A stretch of DNA of 64,000 nucleotides from an uncultured Bacilli bacterium (GCA_934201705.1 CAKPXF010000004.1:1-64000), one strand, 5' to 3'; shown: positions 26,334 through 36,564, counted from the stretch's first letter. Numbers and translations: made by a program. The notes: generated by a model from the letters alone, not told the origin.

Positions 26334-27066
26334 TTAAAAAAACATAATCATATAAATTGGTAAATAAATAATGTTATCTTTTTTTAATATTTTGCGTTCG
26401 TTAGATAATACATATCCTTTTTTTAACATTATAATCTTTGTTACTTAAAAATTTATTTATTGCACTATGAATTCGATAATCTTTACTAGATTTGATTTCA
26501 AGTGGAACAACTGAAAGATTGTTATAATCATCAATTAAAAAATCAACTTCGCCATTTGCTTTATTGTCATAATAAAACAAGTTGTATCCGTGTGCTTTCA
26601 ATTCACTGGCAACAACAGTTTCATAAACAGTTCCTAAATTGATACTTCTTTCATCACTAAGAACTGCTTTGATATTGTTTTTGTATAAAATGTTGGTTAA
26701 AATTCCAACATCATTAAGGTATAATTTTAATAAATTTTTACCACTAGACTCAATAAGTGGGAATATTTGTGTAGATAATGCTTTGACTTCTAATGCAATA
26801 CCTGAATTGATTAGATAATCAAGTTCATCTTGATAACTTGAAAATCTTTTTCCTTTAACATTTTCGATATCTTGGATGACAATTCTTTTCTTTTTATTTT
26901 CTAAACTAGAAGGAATTAAATCATAAATACGTTTAATCTTTAATTTGTGTTCCTTGTCATATTTGCTAGCATCATCACCATAATAATCATAAATGTCTGA
27001 TTGAATTTTACGAACTTCAACAATATTTTTTTGTTTTCTAGGAAATTGTATTGTAATGGCAATAAA
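26334..27066 (-). pseudogene. Decayed DUF4143-type ATPase (C-terminal part)
   Basis: The minus strand encodes the C-terminal half of a third ATPase. It reads EVRKIQSDIYDYYGDDASKY, LYLNDVGILTNILYKNN and ERSINLGTVYETVVASELK, then the nuclease-like EVDFLIDD...PLEIKS. A frameshift in an A run near 26430 moves the end (GYVLSNERKI) into another frame, finishing at 26334-26336. The P-loop domain is absent upstream of about 27066. It is therefore nonfunctional. Compared with the two intact ATPases, this is a different subfamily. Confidence 0.8.
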
Positions 27067-27136
27067 AGCAAAAAAGGTCGATGTTAATCAACCTAAAGCA
27101 CAAAAATGATTAGTTATAGTTACATCCTAATCTTTT

Positions 27137-27358
27137 CTAATTATTTCTTTTGGCAACATTGTTCCTTTGTTGCCAGAATTGGCATCTAATAAAAGGAAGC
27201 AAATCCTTATTTTTTGGCAATTTTTTTCTAACAACGTCAAAATCAACAACTATTTTTTCATGGCAATAACAACATTCAAATGTTACTGTTTCATCATATA
27301 ATTCCAACTTTGCAAACTTATCAATATCCAAGCTTTTTTCAATTTTTCTATGTAACAT
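27137..27358 (-). CDS. Small Cys-motif protein, possibly a remnant
   Basis: This frame gives a 73-residue protein if it starts at the ATG 27356-27358 (MLHRKIEKSLDIDKFAKLEL), which has GGAATTAAGG upstream. The centre holds FECCYCHEKIVVDFD, a possible metal-binding Cys/His cluster. The tail (CQFWQQRNNVAKRNN) looks out of frame. I do not recognise it. It sits between the decayed ATPase and its apparent upstream repeats, so it may be part of that same dead locus. Confidence 0.35.
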   Translation of the reverse strand: MLHRKIEKSLDIDKFAKLELYDETVTFECCYCHEKIVVDFDVVRKKLPKNKDLLPFIRCQFWQQRNNVAKRNN

Positions 27359-27390
27359 AATAGCCTTAATTCCCTTTTTACTGAATACAT

Positions 27391-27441
27391 AATACACTTT
27401 TCCTATAAATTTGAATGTAAAAAAATACACTTTTCCTATAA
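27391..27441. repeat. Two-copy 18-bp repeat upstream of decayed ATPase locus
   Basis: AATACACTTTTCCTATAA occurs at 27391-27408 and 27424-27441 (33-bp period). On the minus strand the units read TTATAGGAAAAGTGTATT. Placement relative to the decayed ATPase resembles that of the arrays before the two intact ATPases. Confidence 0.6.
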
Positions 27442-27457
27442 TTAAAGATTTTTTTCA

Positions 27458-27513
27458 TAAAAAAAAGAGGATGAAAACCTATTTTATTTATAGATTTTAA
27501 AACATCCTCTTTA
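27458..27513 (-). terminator. Terminator of the DUF4956/VTC operon
   Basis: AAAGAGGATG and CATCCTCTTT form a 10-bp stem; on the minus strand it is followed by a run of eight T. The stop codon of the DUF4956 gene overlaps the stem. Confidence 0.8.
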
Positions 27514-28179
27514 TAATTCACTATTTTCACTTAAATTATCTTCAAGTGATATTTCAAGATTTCCATTTAAGCAACGCAAATCATCAATAAACAATTTCAT
27601 TTCATTAACATTTTTTAATGTGACATTATATGATAATTTATACATGCTTCCAAGATTTGTTGTTTTAGCTTTAACTAATTCATATTTTGTAGTGTATTTA
27701 CTAAACACTTCATTAAAAGCCTCCATATAATTTAGATTTTCAGGTACAACAATCCTTAAATTTTTCATTTTATCATTTTTATTAAAAATATTAACTGTTT
27801 GTAATAAAAGCATAACAAGACCTATAACTAATGAAAAAATTACGCCATAGGCAATATAGCCCATTCCAAAGGCTAAGCCTGCAGCTAATGTTACAAAGAT
27901 TATACATATTTCTTTAGCAGTACCTGGTGCTGATCTAAATCTAATTAAGCTAAATGCTCCAGCTACAGCTATACCTGCGCCTATATTACCATTTACTAAA
28001 GCTATAACAATTGTAACAACTGCTGGCAATATAGCAATTGTAGTTAAAAAGTCCTTATTAGCTTTGCTTTTAAAATTGTATAAAAAAGCTAATATAATGC
28101 CATCAATCAATGAAACTAATACACAAATAAATATAGGTAAAACGGATACACTATCACTTTTAAAAATAGAATCAAACAT
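27511..28179 (-). CDS. DUF4956 membrane protein
   Basis: A 222-residue protein. Four membrane segments lie within residues of about 10-130, including the conserved stretch GAFSLIRFRSAPGTAKEI. A cytoplasmic C-terminal domain (about 140-215) follows. DUF4956 proteins are often encoded next to VTC-domain proteins, as here: it overlaps the VTC gene by 8 bp. Its role is unknown; cooperation in polyphosphate or cell-surface synthesis is inferred only from this pairing. Confidence 0.85.
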   Translation of the reverse strand: MFDSIFKSDSVSVLPIFICVLVSLIDGIILAFLYNFKSKANKDFLTTIAILPAVVTIVIALVNGNIGAGIAVAGAFSLIRFRSAPGTAKEICIIFVTLAAGLAFGMGYIAYGVIFSLVIGLVMLLLQTVNIFNKNDKMKNLRIVVPENLNYMEAFNEVFSKYTTKYELVKAKTTNLGSMYKLSYNVTLKNVNEMKLFIDDLRCLNGNLEISLEDNLSENSEL

Positions 28180-28873
28180 GGTTTAGATACTCCTTTGCAT
28201 AAACATTTTTATACTTTGAAAAAGAACAAGGATATATTTTATTTTCATTTAAAATATTACTTAGCCATAAAGGCATAGCTACACCAGTTTTAATTTCCAT
28301 TAAATAATATTTACTATTATCAAATAATGGTTTACCAACTAAGTCATTTTTTAATGAAAAATCAGAAGTTCTATATCTTATGTTATTATCAAAGGTAATT
28401 CTTAAATCACTATTTAAATCAAAATAGGCCATTCTATCATATAATAACAATACTTTTGGCTTTAAGCTTCCATAAAGCTTTTTAAAGTAATCAATCTCTT
28501 TAGCAATTTGACTATCATTATATTTTGCATTATCATTAGCTAAATAAGTAATTGCATCATCTTCACTTAAGGAAATTCTTCTTTTAAAAACAACGCCATT
28601 ATATTTTTTCTTTAATTCTAAAAATACTTTGTTATCAATATTTTTATTGTAGCATCGTAAACGTAATTTTTCTTTGTAGGATTTTGCATCTATAGAATCT
28701 CTTATGATTTTAAAATTATCTGTATCATAATATAGACTTTGAATAGTTGATTTTCCATGTATATCGCTAAGTAAATATGAGGTAATAACATTAATTATTT
28801 TCTCATATTGGCTTAAAGATAGCATATATTTTACTTCATATCTTTTAAAAACAAAGATATCATTAGTTTTCAT
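28172..28873 (-). CDS. VTC-domain protein (polyphosphate polymerase-like)
   Basis: A 233-residue triphosphate-tunnel protein. The basic motifs lining the tunnel are visible: FKRYEVKYML (9-18), KLRLRCYN (about 69-76), FLELKKK (84-90) and FKRRISL (95-101). The catalytic-type acidic E is in the ELKKK strand and LMEIKTG lies near 190. VTC domains make polyphosphate in yeast vacuoles; bacterial versions are less studied. It overlaps uridine kinase upstream by 11 bp and DUF4956 downstream by 8 bp, indicating a coupled operon. Confidence 0.85.
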   Translation of the reverse strand: MKTNDIFVFKRYEVKYMLSLSQYEKIINVITSYLLSDIHGKSTIQSLYYDTDNFKIIRDSIDAKSYKEKLRLRCYNKNIDNKVFLELKKKYNGVVFKRRISLSEDDAITYLANDNAKYNDSQIAKEIDYFKKLYGSLKPKVLLLYDRMAYFDLNSDLRITFDNNIRYRTSDFSLKNDLVGKPLFDNSKYYLMEIKTGVAMPLWLSNILNENKIYPCSFSKYKNVYAKEYLNHV

Positions 28874-29486
28874 TATTTAATATATCCTTAAGCTTAGCTA
28901 CTAAAAAATCAACAGCCACATCATGCTTATTATCATTTGGAATAATAATATCTGCATAACGAGATGAAGGATTAACGTATTTATTAAACATTGGCTTAAC
29001 TGTTGTTAAATATTGATGAATAACATTATCAACAGTTCTACCTCTTTCATCTAAATCCCTTTTTAAGCGTCGAATAAAACGTACATCCTCATCACATTTT
29101 ACAAATATTTTGACATCTGAGCAATCTCTAATTGCTTTTTCCTCTAATACTAAAATTCCTTCAAGAATAATTACTTTTGTAGGTTTTACAGTAATAGTTT
29201 CTTTTTTTCTATTATGTAAAACAAAGTCATAAACAGGTTTATCAATACTTTCACCATTCATCAATTTGTGTAAATGATTTACAAATAAATCGTTATCTAA
29301 AGAAGCTGGATGGTCATAATTTGTTTGATATCTTTCTTCCATTGATAGATTACTTTGATCCTTATAATAATCATCATGACAAATAACTGTAATATCGACA
29401 GATTTTAGCTTTTCTACGATTTCTTGAACAACGGTTGATTTACCTGAAGCACTTCCTCCAGCAATGGCAATGATTAATGGTTTCAT
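28863..29486 (-). CDS. udk: Uridine kinase
   Basis: A 207-residue P-loop kinase, the normal length for the family. Walker A is GGSASGKST (residues 10-18). The substrate-binding HDDYYKDQSNL (38-48) and DHPASLDNDLF (59-69), and the lid R-R-L-K-R-D-L-D-E-R-G-R (about 155-166) are all typical. It phosphorylates uridine and cytidine with ATP or GTP in the cytoplasm. AAAGGA precedes the ATG. Close coupling to the VTC/DUF4956 pair may be only convenience. Confidence 0.93.
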   Translation of the reverse strand: MKPLIIAIAGGSASGKSTVVQEIVEKLKSVDITVICHDDYYKDQSNLSMEERYQTNYDHPASLDNDLFVNHLHKLMNGESIDKPVYDFVLHNRKKETITVKPTKVIILEGILVLEEKAIRDCSDVKIFVKCDEDVRFIRRLKRDLDERGRTVDNVIHQYLTTVKPMFNKYVNPSSRYADIIIPNDNKHDVAVDFLVAKLKDILNNEN

Positions 29487-29537
29487 ATTTTTTATTTCCT
29501 TTCTAGCTAAATAATAGCATATAAAACTTAAATAAAA

Positions 29538-32500
29538 CTAAATTTTAATATTAAATAATGAAAGTAATTCTTCATTTGAAAGCTTTGAAAGAATATTTCC
29601 TTCATCACCAACAACCTTTTCAAATAAATCCTTTTTCTTATTTTGTAATTCAAGAATTTTTTCTTCAATTGAATCTTTAGTTATCATCTTAATTATTTGA
29701 ACATTATTCTTTTGACCAATTCTATGGACTCTATCAGAAGCTTGATTTTCTGATGAGAAATTCCACCATGGATCATAGTGAATAACAGTATCTGCACCAA
29801 TAAGATTTAATCCAGTCCCACCTGCCTTTAAAGAAATTAAGAACACCTTTATTTCTTCATTATTATTAAATTCTTCAACTAATCTAAATCTTTCTTCACT
29901 TGGAGTAGTACCAGTTAACTTAAAGTGAGCAATTTCATTTTTTGTTAATTCCTCATCAAGTAAATCAAGCATTGATGTAAATTGAGAGAATATTAATAAT
30001 CTATGATTAGCATTAATAGCATCATACACAATATCAGTTGTTAAGTTCATCTTAGCAGATTCACCTTCATAGTTTTTTGCATAAAGCTTTGGATGACAGC
30101 AAATTTGTCTTAAGCGGGTTAGCATAGAGAAAATATACATTTTGTTATCAGCACCAGATTGTAAAATCTTATCACGAGCTTGAAGTAAGGTAGCATTATA
30201 AATATTTTCTTGCTCTTCAAGCATTGGTGCATAAATAACCTGTTCAAATTTAGCAGGTAATTCACGTAATACGTCTGCTTTAGTACGTCTTAGAATAAAT
30301 GGCGATATTTGTTGGTTTAGCTTTTCAAGAATACTTGTATTTTGATTCTTTACAATTTCAATTTCGTAATCATATTTAAAGTTTTCATATGATTTTAAAT
30401 ATCCAGGAAGGCAAAAATCAAATATAGACCACAAATCAGCTAGTGAATTTTCAATTGGCGTACCAGTTATTGCAAATCTACTAACACTTTTTATTTCTTT
30501 TACTGCTTCAGCATTTTTTGTTTGATAATTTTTGATTGCTTGAGCTTCATCAACAATTAGAAAATGGAAGGCTAATTTTTTATATAATTCTAAATCACGC
30601 TTTAAATAATCATATGATGTGATTATTGTTTGTCCACCTTGAATTGAACTTATTAGCTTTTCACGAGTTAAAGCATTTCCAGTAATTAATAAAACATTAA
30701 GTGATGGTGTCCATTTTTTAAATTCATTAAACCAGTTATATGTTAATGATGCTGGAGCTACAATCATATTTGGATTTTTAGTTCTACAAGACTTTAATAA
30801 AGTAATTATTTCAAGTGTTTTACCAAGCCCCATATCATCGGCTAGTATTCCACTTAAACGATAATAAGCTAAATTAAATAGCCATCTATCGCCCTCTTTT
30901 TGATAATCACGAAGTATTTTATATAGTTCTTTATCAATTGGATAATTGATTTGCTTATAATTTCTTAAATCATGTAAGAATTTTAAAGCTTCCTGAGGTA
31001 GTTCTTTTTGATCAAATAGTGATTCAAGCTGTAGTATTTTAAACATTGGAACTTGAATAGTACTTTTAATATTTTCTTTTTCAATATGAGTAGCATCTAA
31101 AACATCTTCTAAATCCTGGAAGAATTTTTCTTGAATATTTAATATTGTACCATCCTTTAATAAATGATATTTTTTATTAGCTTTGATAGAATTTAAAATA
31201 TCTTGAAGCTCATTAACATTGAAAAATGATTCATTGAATATTAGCTCTAGCCAGTTATTATTATATTTAATACCAACAGGTGAGCCACTAGTTTTAATAG
31301 GCTTTAGATGCTTAATAGTATCACTAATATAAACTGTTGAAATTTCTTTTAAAACATCAAGCTCTGATAATAAAAACTCCAATGTTTCATCCATTGTTTC
31401 TAAAAAATATTCGTTTTTATTAGTTGATTTTATAAAGTTAAAATATTGAAGCTGCTCAGTAAAGTTTTCTTCCATAGCAGTATTTGGATAAATGCCATTA
31501 TTAATAGCTTCATCTCTATTTAAGCCTTCGTACATAAAGTCATATTTTAATACTAAATGGCTATCAACAATATCTAAATAACAATTTGTCTCTAATACAG
31601 AGCAATTGTTATTCTTTTCAAATTCTTCTTTATTTATGATTGTTACTAAATCCTTTATCTTTGGATAAATATATGTAAAGAATTCATTATATAGCTTTGT
31701 ATTAAATTCAATAGGTCTTATATATAAAGTGTTTATTAAAGGAATTAAATCACTTGGTAATGAATTATCAATACAATAAAGTTTAGCATTTTGCATTACA
31801 AAATGGTTTCTACCAATTGAAAACATCTTTAGATTTTTTCTATCATTAATAGATAATATATCATTTTCAAAAATTAGTTCAATAGTTGGCGTTCCACTTG
31901 AATATATAAGATTAAAGTGAGCCTCATCAAAAACAAATTCAATTTCTTGATCTAAATATAAATCTAATATTTTCTTAAAAACAATTTTAGGGATTTTACA
32001 TTTTCTTTTGCCATCAAAATAGCCCTTTGAATCAACAGAATAAAAGTTTAAATAATCTGATAAATCCTCTAAAATAGTTTTGCTTCTTGCATCAAAGGCA
32101 GAAGTCGTATGCATAAATTCTAAATCTTTTCCATACTTAAAATAATAGTTATTTGATATATTATCATATAACTCAGGAATATTTTTAACAAAATATTTTT
32201 TATTATCTCTACCAATTTTAAATTCAATTCCTGTTTCATATTTATATGAATAGAAAATTGGTGACAAAGTGATATTTAAGGTTACATTCTTTTTATAGTA
32301 TTGAAGAAGTGAGGTTAAAACGTCTGTCCCTTTTTTATTAGTTAATTCATTGATTTGTAATAAAAAAGCCAAAATATGCTTACAATATCCAGGATATGTT
32401 AAATAATAGTCACATTTACATGTTGCCTTAACAACCTTTCCATCCTTATCAATAATAGCACTAACTGGATATGATTTGTTTGATTTTCCAGTTACAACAC

Positions 32501-32639
32501 CTTCATATACATCCTGGTCTAATTCGTTTCTATGACATGATAAAGTAACCTTTTTGCTTGAAAAAAGGTCATATGCTTTTGAATATGTTAAACCATCTAT
32601 GGCATTTCGCACAATCTCTTTAGCGTCTAGTTTGTTCAT
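29538..32639 (-). CDS. SNF2-family helicase with SWIM zinc finger
   Basis: A 1033-residue protein. A SWIM motif (CKC...YCKH) at about residues 75-90 could bind zinc and DNA. A long middle region (100-560) follows, then the SNF2 ATPase: DDMGLGKTLE near 600, DEAQ near 696 and QASDRVHRIGQ near 970. It is a double-stranded DNA translocase related to bacterial HepA/RapA-like proteins; the role may be transcription or repair. The frame stays intact through many A and T runs, which argues against poor sequence quality. GGGGTG precedes the ATG. Udk lies 51 bp downstream and may be co-transcribed. Confidence 0.9.
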   Translation of the reverse strand: MNKLDAKEIVRNAIDGLTYSKAYDLFSSKKVTLSCHRNELDQDVYEGVVTGKSNKSYPVSAIIDKDGKVVKATCKCDYYLTYPGYCKHILAFLLQINELTNKKGTDVLTSLLQYYKKNVTLNITLSPIFYSYKYETGIEFKIGRDNKKYFVKNIPELYDNISNNYYFKYGKDLEFMHTTSAFDARSKTILEDLSDYLNFYSVDSKGYFDGKRKCKIPKIVFKKILDLYLDQEIEFVFDEAHFNLIYSSGTPTIELIFENDILSINDRKNLKMFSIGRNHFVMQNAKLYCIDNSLPSDLIPLINTLYIRPIEFNTKLYNEFFTYIYPKIKDLVTIINKEEFEKNNNCSVLETNCYLDIVDSHLVLKYDFMYEGLNRDEAINNGIYPNTAMEENFTEQLQYFNFIKSTNKNEYFLETMDETLEFLLSELDVLKEISTVYISDTIKHLKPIKTSGSPVGIKYNNNWLELIFNESFFNVNELQDILNSIKANKKYHLLKDGTILNIQEKFFQDLEDVLDATHIEKENIKSTIQVPMFKILQLESLFDQKELPQEALKFLHDLRNYKQINYPIDKELYKILRDYQKEGDRWLFNLAYYRLSGILADDMGLGKTLEIITLLKSCRTKNPNMIVAPASLTYNWFNEFKKWTPSLNVLLITGNALTREKLISSIQGGQTIITSYDYLKRDLELYKKLAFHFLIVDEAQAIKNYQTKNAEAVKEIKSVSRFAITGTPIENSLADLWSIFDFCLPGYLKSYENFKYDYEIEIVKNQNTSILEKLNQQISPFILRRTKADVLRELPAKFEQVIYAPMLEEQENIYNATLLQARDKILQSGADNKMYIFSMLTRLRQICCHPKLYAKNYEGESAKMNLTTDIVYDAINANHRLLIFSQFTSMLDLLDEELTKNEIAHFKLTGTTPSEERFRLVEEFNNNEEIKVFLISLKAGGTGLNLIGADTVIHYDPWWNFSSENQASDRVHRIGQKNNVQIIKMITKDSIEEKILELQNKKKDLFEKVVGDEGNILSKLSNEELLSLFNIKI

Positions 32640-32924
32640 AAATTCACCCCAACAATTACACTATCTTTAATTATATCATATTTTTTTAAAAAATGAGGTG
32701 ATTTTATAAATAAAATCATATTTTACGTTTTACATTTATTAATTTATTCATACTTAATTCTTTTACTTTATTTAACTGCTTATTACTTTTAAAAAAATTT
32801 TTTTAGAATATGGTTCAATGATGTTTTTTAATAATTCAATGATAAATTATTAGATGTAGTTGATATTTTCTCTAGAAAATGTTTTTTAACAACATTATTT
32901 ACAGAAAATACAATAATTATTACT

Positions 32925-33055
32925 ATTCAACAATTAAAAGAGCAATATAGTAATTACATTGTTGAAGCAAGTGTAAATAAACTAAAATTAGTCAAAAGGA
33001 TAATGTATGGACGTTGTAGTTTTAGATTATTAGAATCTAAGGTATTACAGCTTGA
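32925..33055 (+). pseudogene. ISL3-type transposase C-terminal remnant
   Basis: One frame reads IVEASVNKLKLVKRIMYGRC then SFRLLESKVL, the conserved end of IS204/IS1001/IS1096/IS1165 transposases (N-K-(L/I)-K-x-(V/I)-K-R-x-M-Y-G-R). There is no catalytic part upstream, so it is a dead fragment. Confidence 0.65.
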
Positions 33056-33170
33056 ATGTATGCACCATTTCAACCAATATTGGAAAGAGCCGCTTTTATA
33101 TTAACATTTATAAAAATTGTGTTGCTGCTATCTTAAAACATAATAATTGATTATTTTTTAAATCTAAAAT

Positions 33171-33194
33171 GATGAAGAATTGTAATTCTTCATC
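33171..33194. other. Perfect 11-bp stem hairpin
   Basis: GATGAAGAATT and AATTCTTCATC are separated by two bases. There is no T run beside it, so it is not a clear terminator. It may be a processing site or an element end. Confidence 0.4.
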
Positions 33195-33333
33195 TAGCTG
33201 CTCGCACCTATCTGCTATTATTATTCTCTAGTCATAAATTGGTAAATATGATAATATTTGTCTGGAACTTAGATGCTTGTTGCATCTTCTTTTACTTCAT
33301 GAATAACAACTATTTGTACTGCTACCTTTATAG

Positions 33334-33367
33334 AAAAGGTGCTACATCTATTAAATGAAGCACCTTG
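33334..33367 (-). terminator. Terminator of the minus-strand protease locus
   Basis: On the minus strand AAGGTGCT and AGCACCTT form the stem, followed by TT. It is the same structure as at 38634 and so part of the inverted duplication. Confidence 0.7.
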
Positions 33368-33388
33368 AATAACTATCTATAAATTTTA

Positions 33389-34360
33389 TTATTGAAGCAC
33401 TGGCACTTTATCTTTATCGTAGAAAACTAAAGTTCCATTTAAATAAGCATCTAAATCTTCATCTTCTAATACTATAACACCATTTGGTAAGATAAAGCTT
33501 CCTTTTATTGTAACCTTAGTAACTGCTGAAGAATTAATAGTTATTTGAACAAATCCCATCTCAGCAAGTCCACCACATAATAAACATGTAGCGTATCTTT
33601 GACCAGAATTATAAGAGCCACTTGCTACAGCATGACCTTGTATATCTTGATAATGTAAATCATCATCTCCTGCATATCCCATAAGTGATATGTGTGTCCA
33701 AGGATTATTGTTCATATCTAAATCTTGTAATCCTATCATATGTCCAAATTCATGCATAATTGTATCATAATCATTGTAATATTTAATTTTAATTTCATGG
33801 AAAAGTGGAACCGGATTAAATTTTCCTTTTGCACCACTTAGTGATGGAAAATATCTAATAGGGACAACATCAATCCCATTGATTGAGCATTTTTGTAAAT
33901 TAACTATTGGTCCATCATAATCTAAAAGTCTAACACTATTCCATTCCTTAGCTGCGTTATCCACATTCGTAATAAATGTATTTCTTTGAGCATCTGTTAA
34001 ACTTGTCAACGATGATTCATCTATCCAATATTTATATAAGGGACTAATGATCGGCATTATTTGCCAATTTCTACAACCAGACTCGTAAGCAGATGAATAA
34101 CCATTTTCTCTACTCGCCCCACAACTAGAACTGCATCCAAACCCAGTTAATGATTCTGGTATTGCATTGATTTCATTTCCATTTATGTTTTCTTTTAAAT
34201 CTTCCACATTAGTGCATCCATATCCTATATAATTTTGTGGATTAATTTTCACATTTGAGACATTTTGAGCATTAACGAGAATATATGACTCGTCTAGAGT
34301 TATTGGAAAAACTAATGATATAGTTATAATTATTAAAATAAAAAATTTTATTTTAATTAA
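33389..34360 (-). pseudogene. Truncated copy of secreted metzincin-like protease
   Basis: This is the inverted copy of the gene at 37181. It keeps the zinc site HEFGHMIGLQD and the Met-turn SLMGY. The homologous signal-peptide region (FFILIIITISLVFPITLDES) is still in frame up to about 34350, but the ATG is gone; the first available start is GTG 34252, which would remove the signal. A 456-bp in-frame deletion joined the two CAAGGTC heptamers found in the full copy and removed about 152 residues of the Cys/His-rich domain. Translated from GTG it would be a 287-residue cytoplasmic protein; decay is more likely. Confidence 0.7.
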
Positions 34361-34379
34361 GACTCCACCCCGTATATAA

Positions 34380-34805
34380 TTATTTTTTTAATTCAAATCT
34401 AACAATGATAACACCATTATATCCTTGTTCACTTGTTACCTTAGCCACAAATGAATTTGTTTTATTTTCGTCAACAATTTTTCCGTTAAATATCCACTCC
34501 TTAACTACATACCCTTCATCTGGAATTGCAATAAAAGTCATTGTTGCGCTTCCATTTTTTCCACCTAATAATGCGGCAACTCTCGAACTATTACTACACT
34601 CTAATTCACAGGCATTATTATTTTCATCACGACATTTATAAATTCTACTTATAGAGAATTCATCATCGATTTTAATTTCTCCATTACCGCCATAAACATC
34701 ATAATGAAAATAATATCCATAATCAGTACATCCCGCAACTCCAAAGAGGCTAAAAAGGATCACACCTAATATTAAAAATAGTTTACATTTCTTGTTTTTA
34801 AACAT
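34380..34805 (-). CDS. Small lipoprotein, inverted copy
   Basis: A 141-residue lipoprotein with lipobox FGVAGC (Cys 26). The mature part contains paired Cys (YKCRDENNNACELEC) and a beta domain, FIAIPDEGYVVKEWIFNG, like the cell-wall-associated Listeria-Bacteroides type repeats. It is about 75% identical by eye to the protein at 36734. AAGGAGG precedes the ATG. It lies just upstream of the protease copy and downstream of the conserved leader, so both come from one duplicated unit. Confidence 0.8.
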   Translation of the reverse strand: MFKNKKCKLFLILGVILFSLFGVAGCTDYGYYFHYDVYGGNGEIKIDDEFSISRIYKCRDENNNACELECSNSSRVAALLGGKNGSATMTFIAIPDEGYVVKEWIFNGKIVDENKTNSFVAKVTSEQGYNGVIIVRFELKK

Positions 34806-34844
34806 ATGATTAGTACCTCCTTATTAAATTATATGAAATATAAA

Positions 34845-34920
34845 CAAAAAACTCCTTATAGTATTACCTAAAGAGAGTAGTGCTGTTATTCTATTAATCC
34901 TTAGGTAATTTATAAAAACT
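34845..34920 (-). promoter_or_regulatory. Conserved leader with alternative hairpins (minus copy)
   Basis: On the minus strand TTACCTAA pairs with TTAGGTAA (plus-strand 34911-34918 and 34864-34871). The second arm overlaps a terminator-like stem (ACTCTCTT with AAGGAGT, then six T). The same arrangement precedes the other copy at 36634-36692. Confidence 0.55.
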
Positions 34921-35047
34921 ATCAAGGTTGTTAAATTTCACTCATATTTTATCAAATATAAGTCATTATTTCCAATAAAATTATTAAATTTAATCCATAT
35001 AGCAAGCAAATTAGGTAAATTTAATATTTTTATTAGGGTCTTTAATT

Positions 35048-36210
35048 TTACATTACTGGATCGTTACCATAGTAAGTAAATAAGTTAAAGCCAATGAAAA
35101 AAGACTCATCAATATAAGCTTCACCATCATTTTCAACAGCTTTTCTCAACCTTTCTATTGATAGTTTTGCATATATTTTAGTTGTATCTATTTGTTAGTG
35201 ACCTAACACTCTAGAAATTAATTCCAATGGAATTCCGTCTTGATATAAATGTGTTGCTCTAGAACATCTAAACATATGAGGATATATTCTTTTGGGTATG
35301 TTATTATATTCTAATCTGATTTGATCTACATATTTTTGTAAGAATGTTTCAATTGTTGATGTGGATAGTTTGTTATTAATGCCCTTAATTGACGTATAAA
35401 GCAAATACTCACACTCATTATGTTTGTGGTATAGATTGATTTGATTATTAATGTGGTCAATTGCTATATTAGATAAGCCAATAATTCTTTATTTATCACC
35501 TTTACCATGAACTAACCAATATGGCTCTTTAACATTAAGATGTAAATCAGAAATTTTTAAATTTATAATTTCACTAACTCTCATTGCTGTCTCATAAAGA
35601 AGAATCATAATAGTAATGTTTCTTATTACTATTTTATTCTTTTTAGGATCTTCAAGTATTAATTTTAATGCAGTATTATCTAAACACTCCTTATCAGTTG
35701 TAGGTTTTCTAAAGGAAGGAATGTGACTAACAGCTAATGCCAGACTTTGATATTCAATATTAATGTCAGCTACATAAAATAAATATCCTTTAATTGTAGA
35801 CACATGATTATTTATCGTTGAATTCTTGCGATTTTCTTTTCTTAAATATTCGACATATTCTAGGATTAAGTCTTTAGTCCAATCATAATTTGTAACAACT
35901 TGTTTTGAGCTAACACTTATCCTTCTAAATTGACTATTATCATATTCACAAACAAGCCTAACTTTAGAATCAAGTACATTGTTATTGCTTATAACAAGGT
36001 TAAAACTGTAAATAATTTTCTTAATACATTTGTATTTGCTTTATATACAGCTGACTTGATTAGATTCAACCAATTAAATCGTAAACTTCTATATATTTTA
36101 ATTTCAACTATTCTCTTGCATAGCTTATACAAGTAGTTAACTGATTGAGATTTACTAAATCCATCAGTAAGTTGATTAACTTCATCAGTAAGTAATTCTG
36201 ATATTTTCAT
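35048..36210 (-). pseudogene. Tyrosine recombinase (phage integrase family), broken
   Basis: The minus strand encodes an XerC/D-like integrase. An N-terminal SAM-like domain (DLILEYVEYLRKENRKNSTI) and a catalytic domain (YETAMRVSEIINLKISDLHL, GKGDK, then HMFRCSRATHLYQDG and LISRVLGH) are visible. In-frame TAA codons follow GKGDK (near 35487) and VLGH (near 35193), where related enzymes read through to ERIIPL and SQ/T-TT-IYA. The N-terminal 180 residues also lie in a separate frame. The R-(H)-R-H residues remain but the protein is cut. It lies between the two inverted protease loci. Confidence 0.8.
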
Positions 36211-36564
36211 TACTTATGCACCTCCAATTAGATGATATCATAAGTAATTAAAAAAATAATTGATGAACAAATAGCTATGGATGCTATTTTTGAAGTTCAA
36301 TTATAGCATCAAATAAATAAGTACTGGCTATTTTAATACATTCATTAGCATTACATAATTCAGTTAAAGCTACATCATTCATATCAGCATTCAATAAATA
36401 TTTGGTATTTGATTATATTAGATCATTTTATGAGATATTACATACAACTAGCTTTAAATACATTGTAAATGATCTAGACGTATATATAAAATCTTGTCAA
36501 AAATCACAATACCTAATTATATCTTATTAATAATATACTTAATTATACAAAAATAATATATTGA
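36211..36564. other. Intergenic region with a short minus-strand remnant
   Basis: A minus-strand frame ending at 36284 reads NADMNDVALTELCNANECIK then IASTYLFDAIIELQK, protein-like but under 45 codons and without a clear start. It is probably a gene tail. The rest is AT-rich with no further signal. Confidence 0.35.

Larger units (their letters stand above)
32640..33388. other. Gene-poor region with transposase remnant and palindromes
   Basis: It holds the ISL3-like remnant, a perfect hairpin (33171-33194), a smaller hairpin near 33270-33287 (AGATGC with GCATCT), and the terminator shared with the inverted copy. Nothing else is credible as a gene. Confidence 0.5.
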
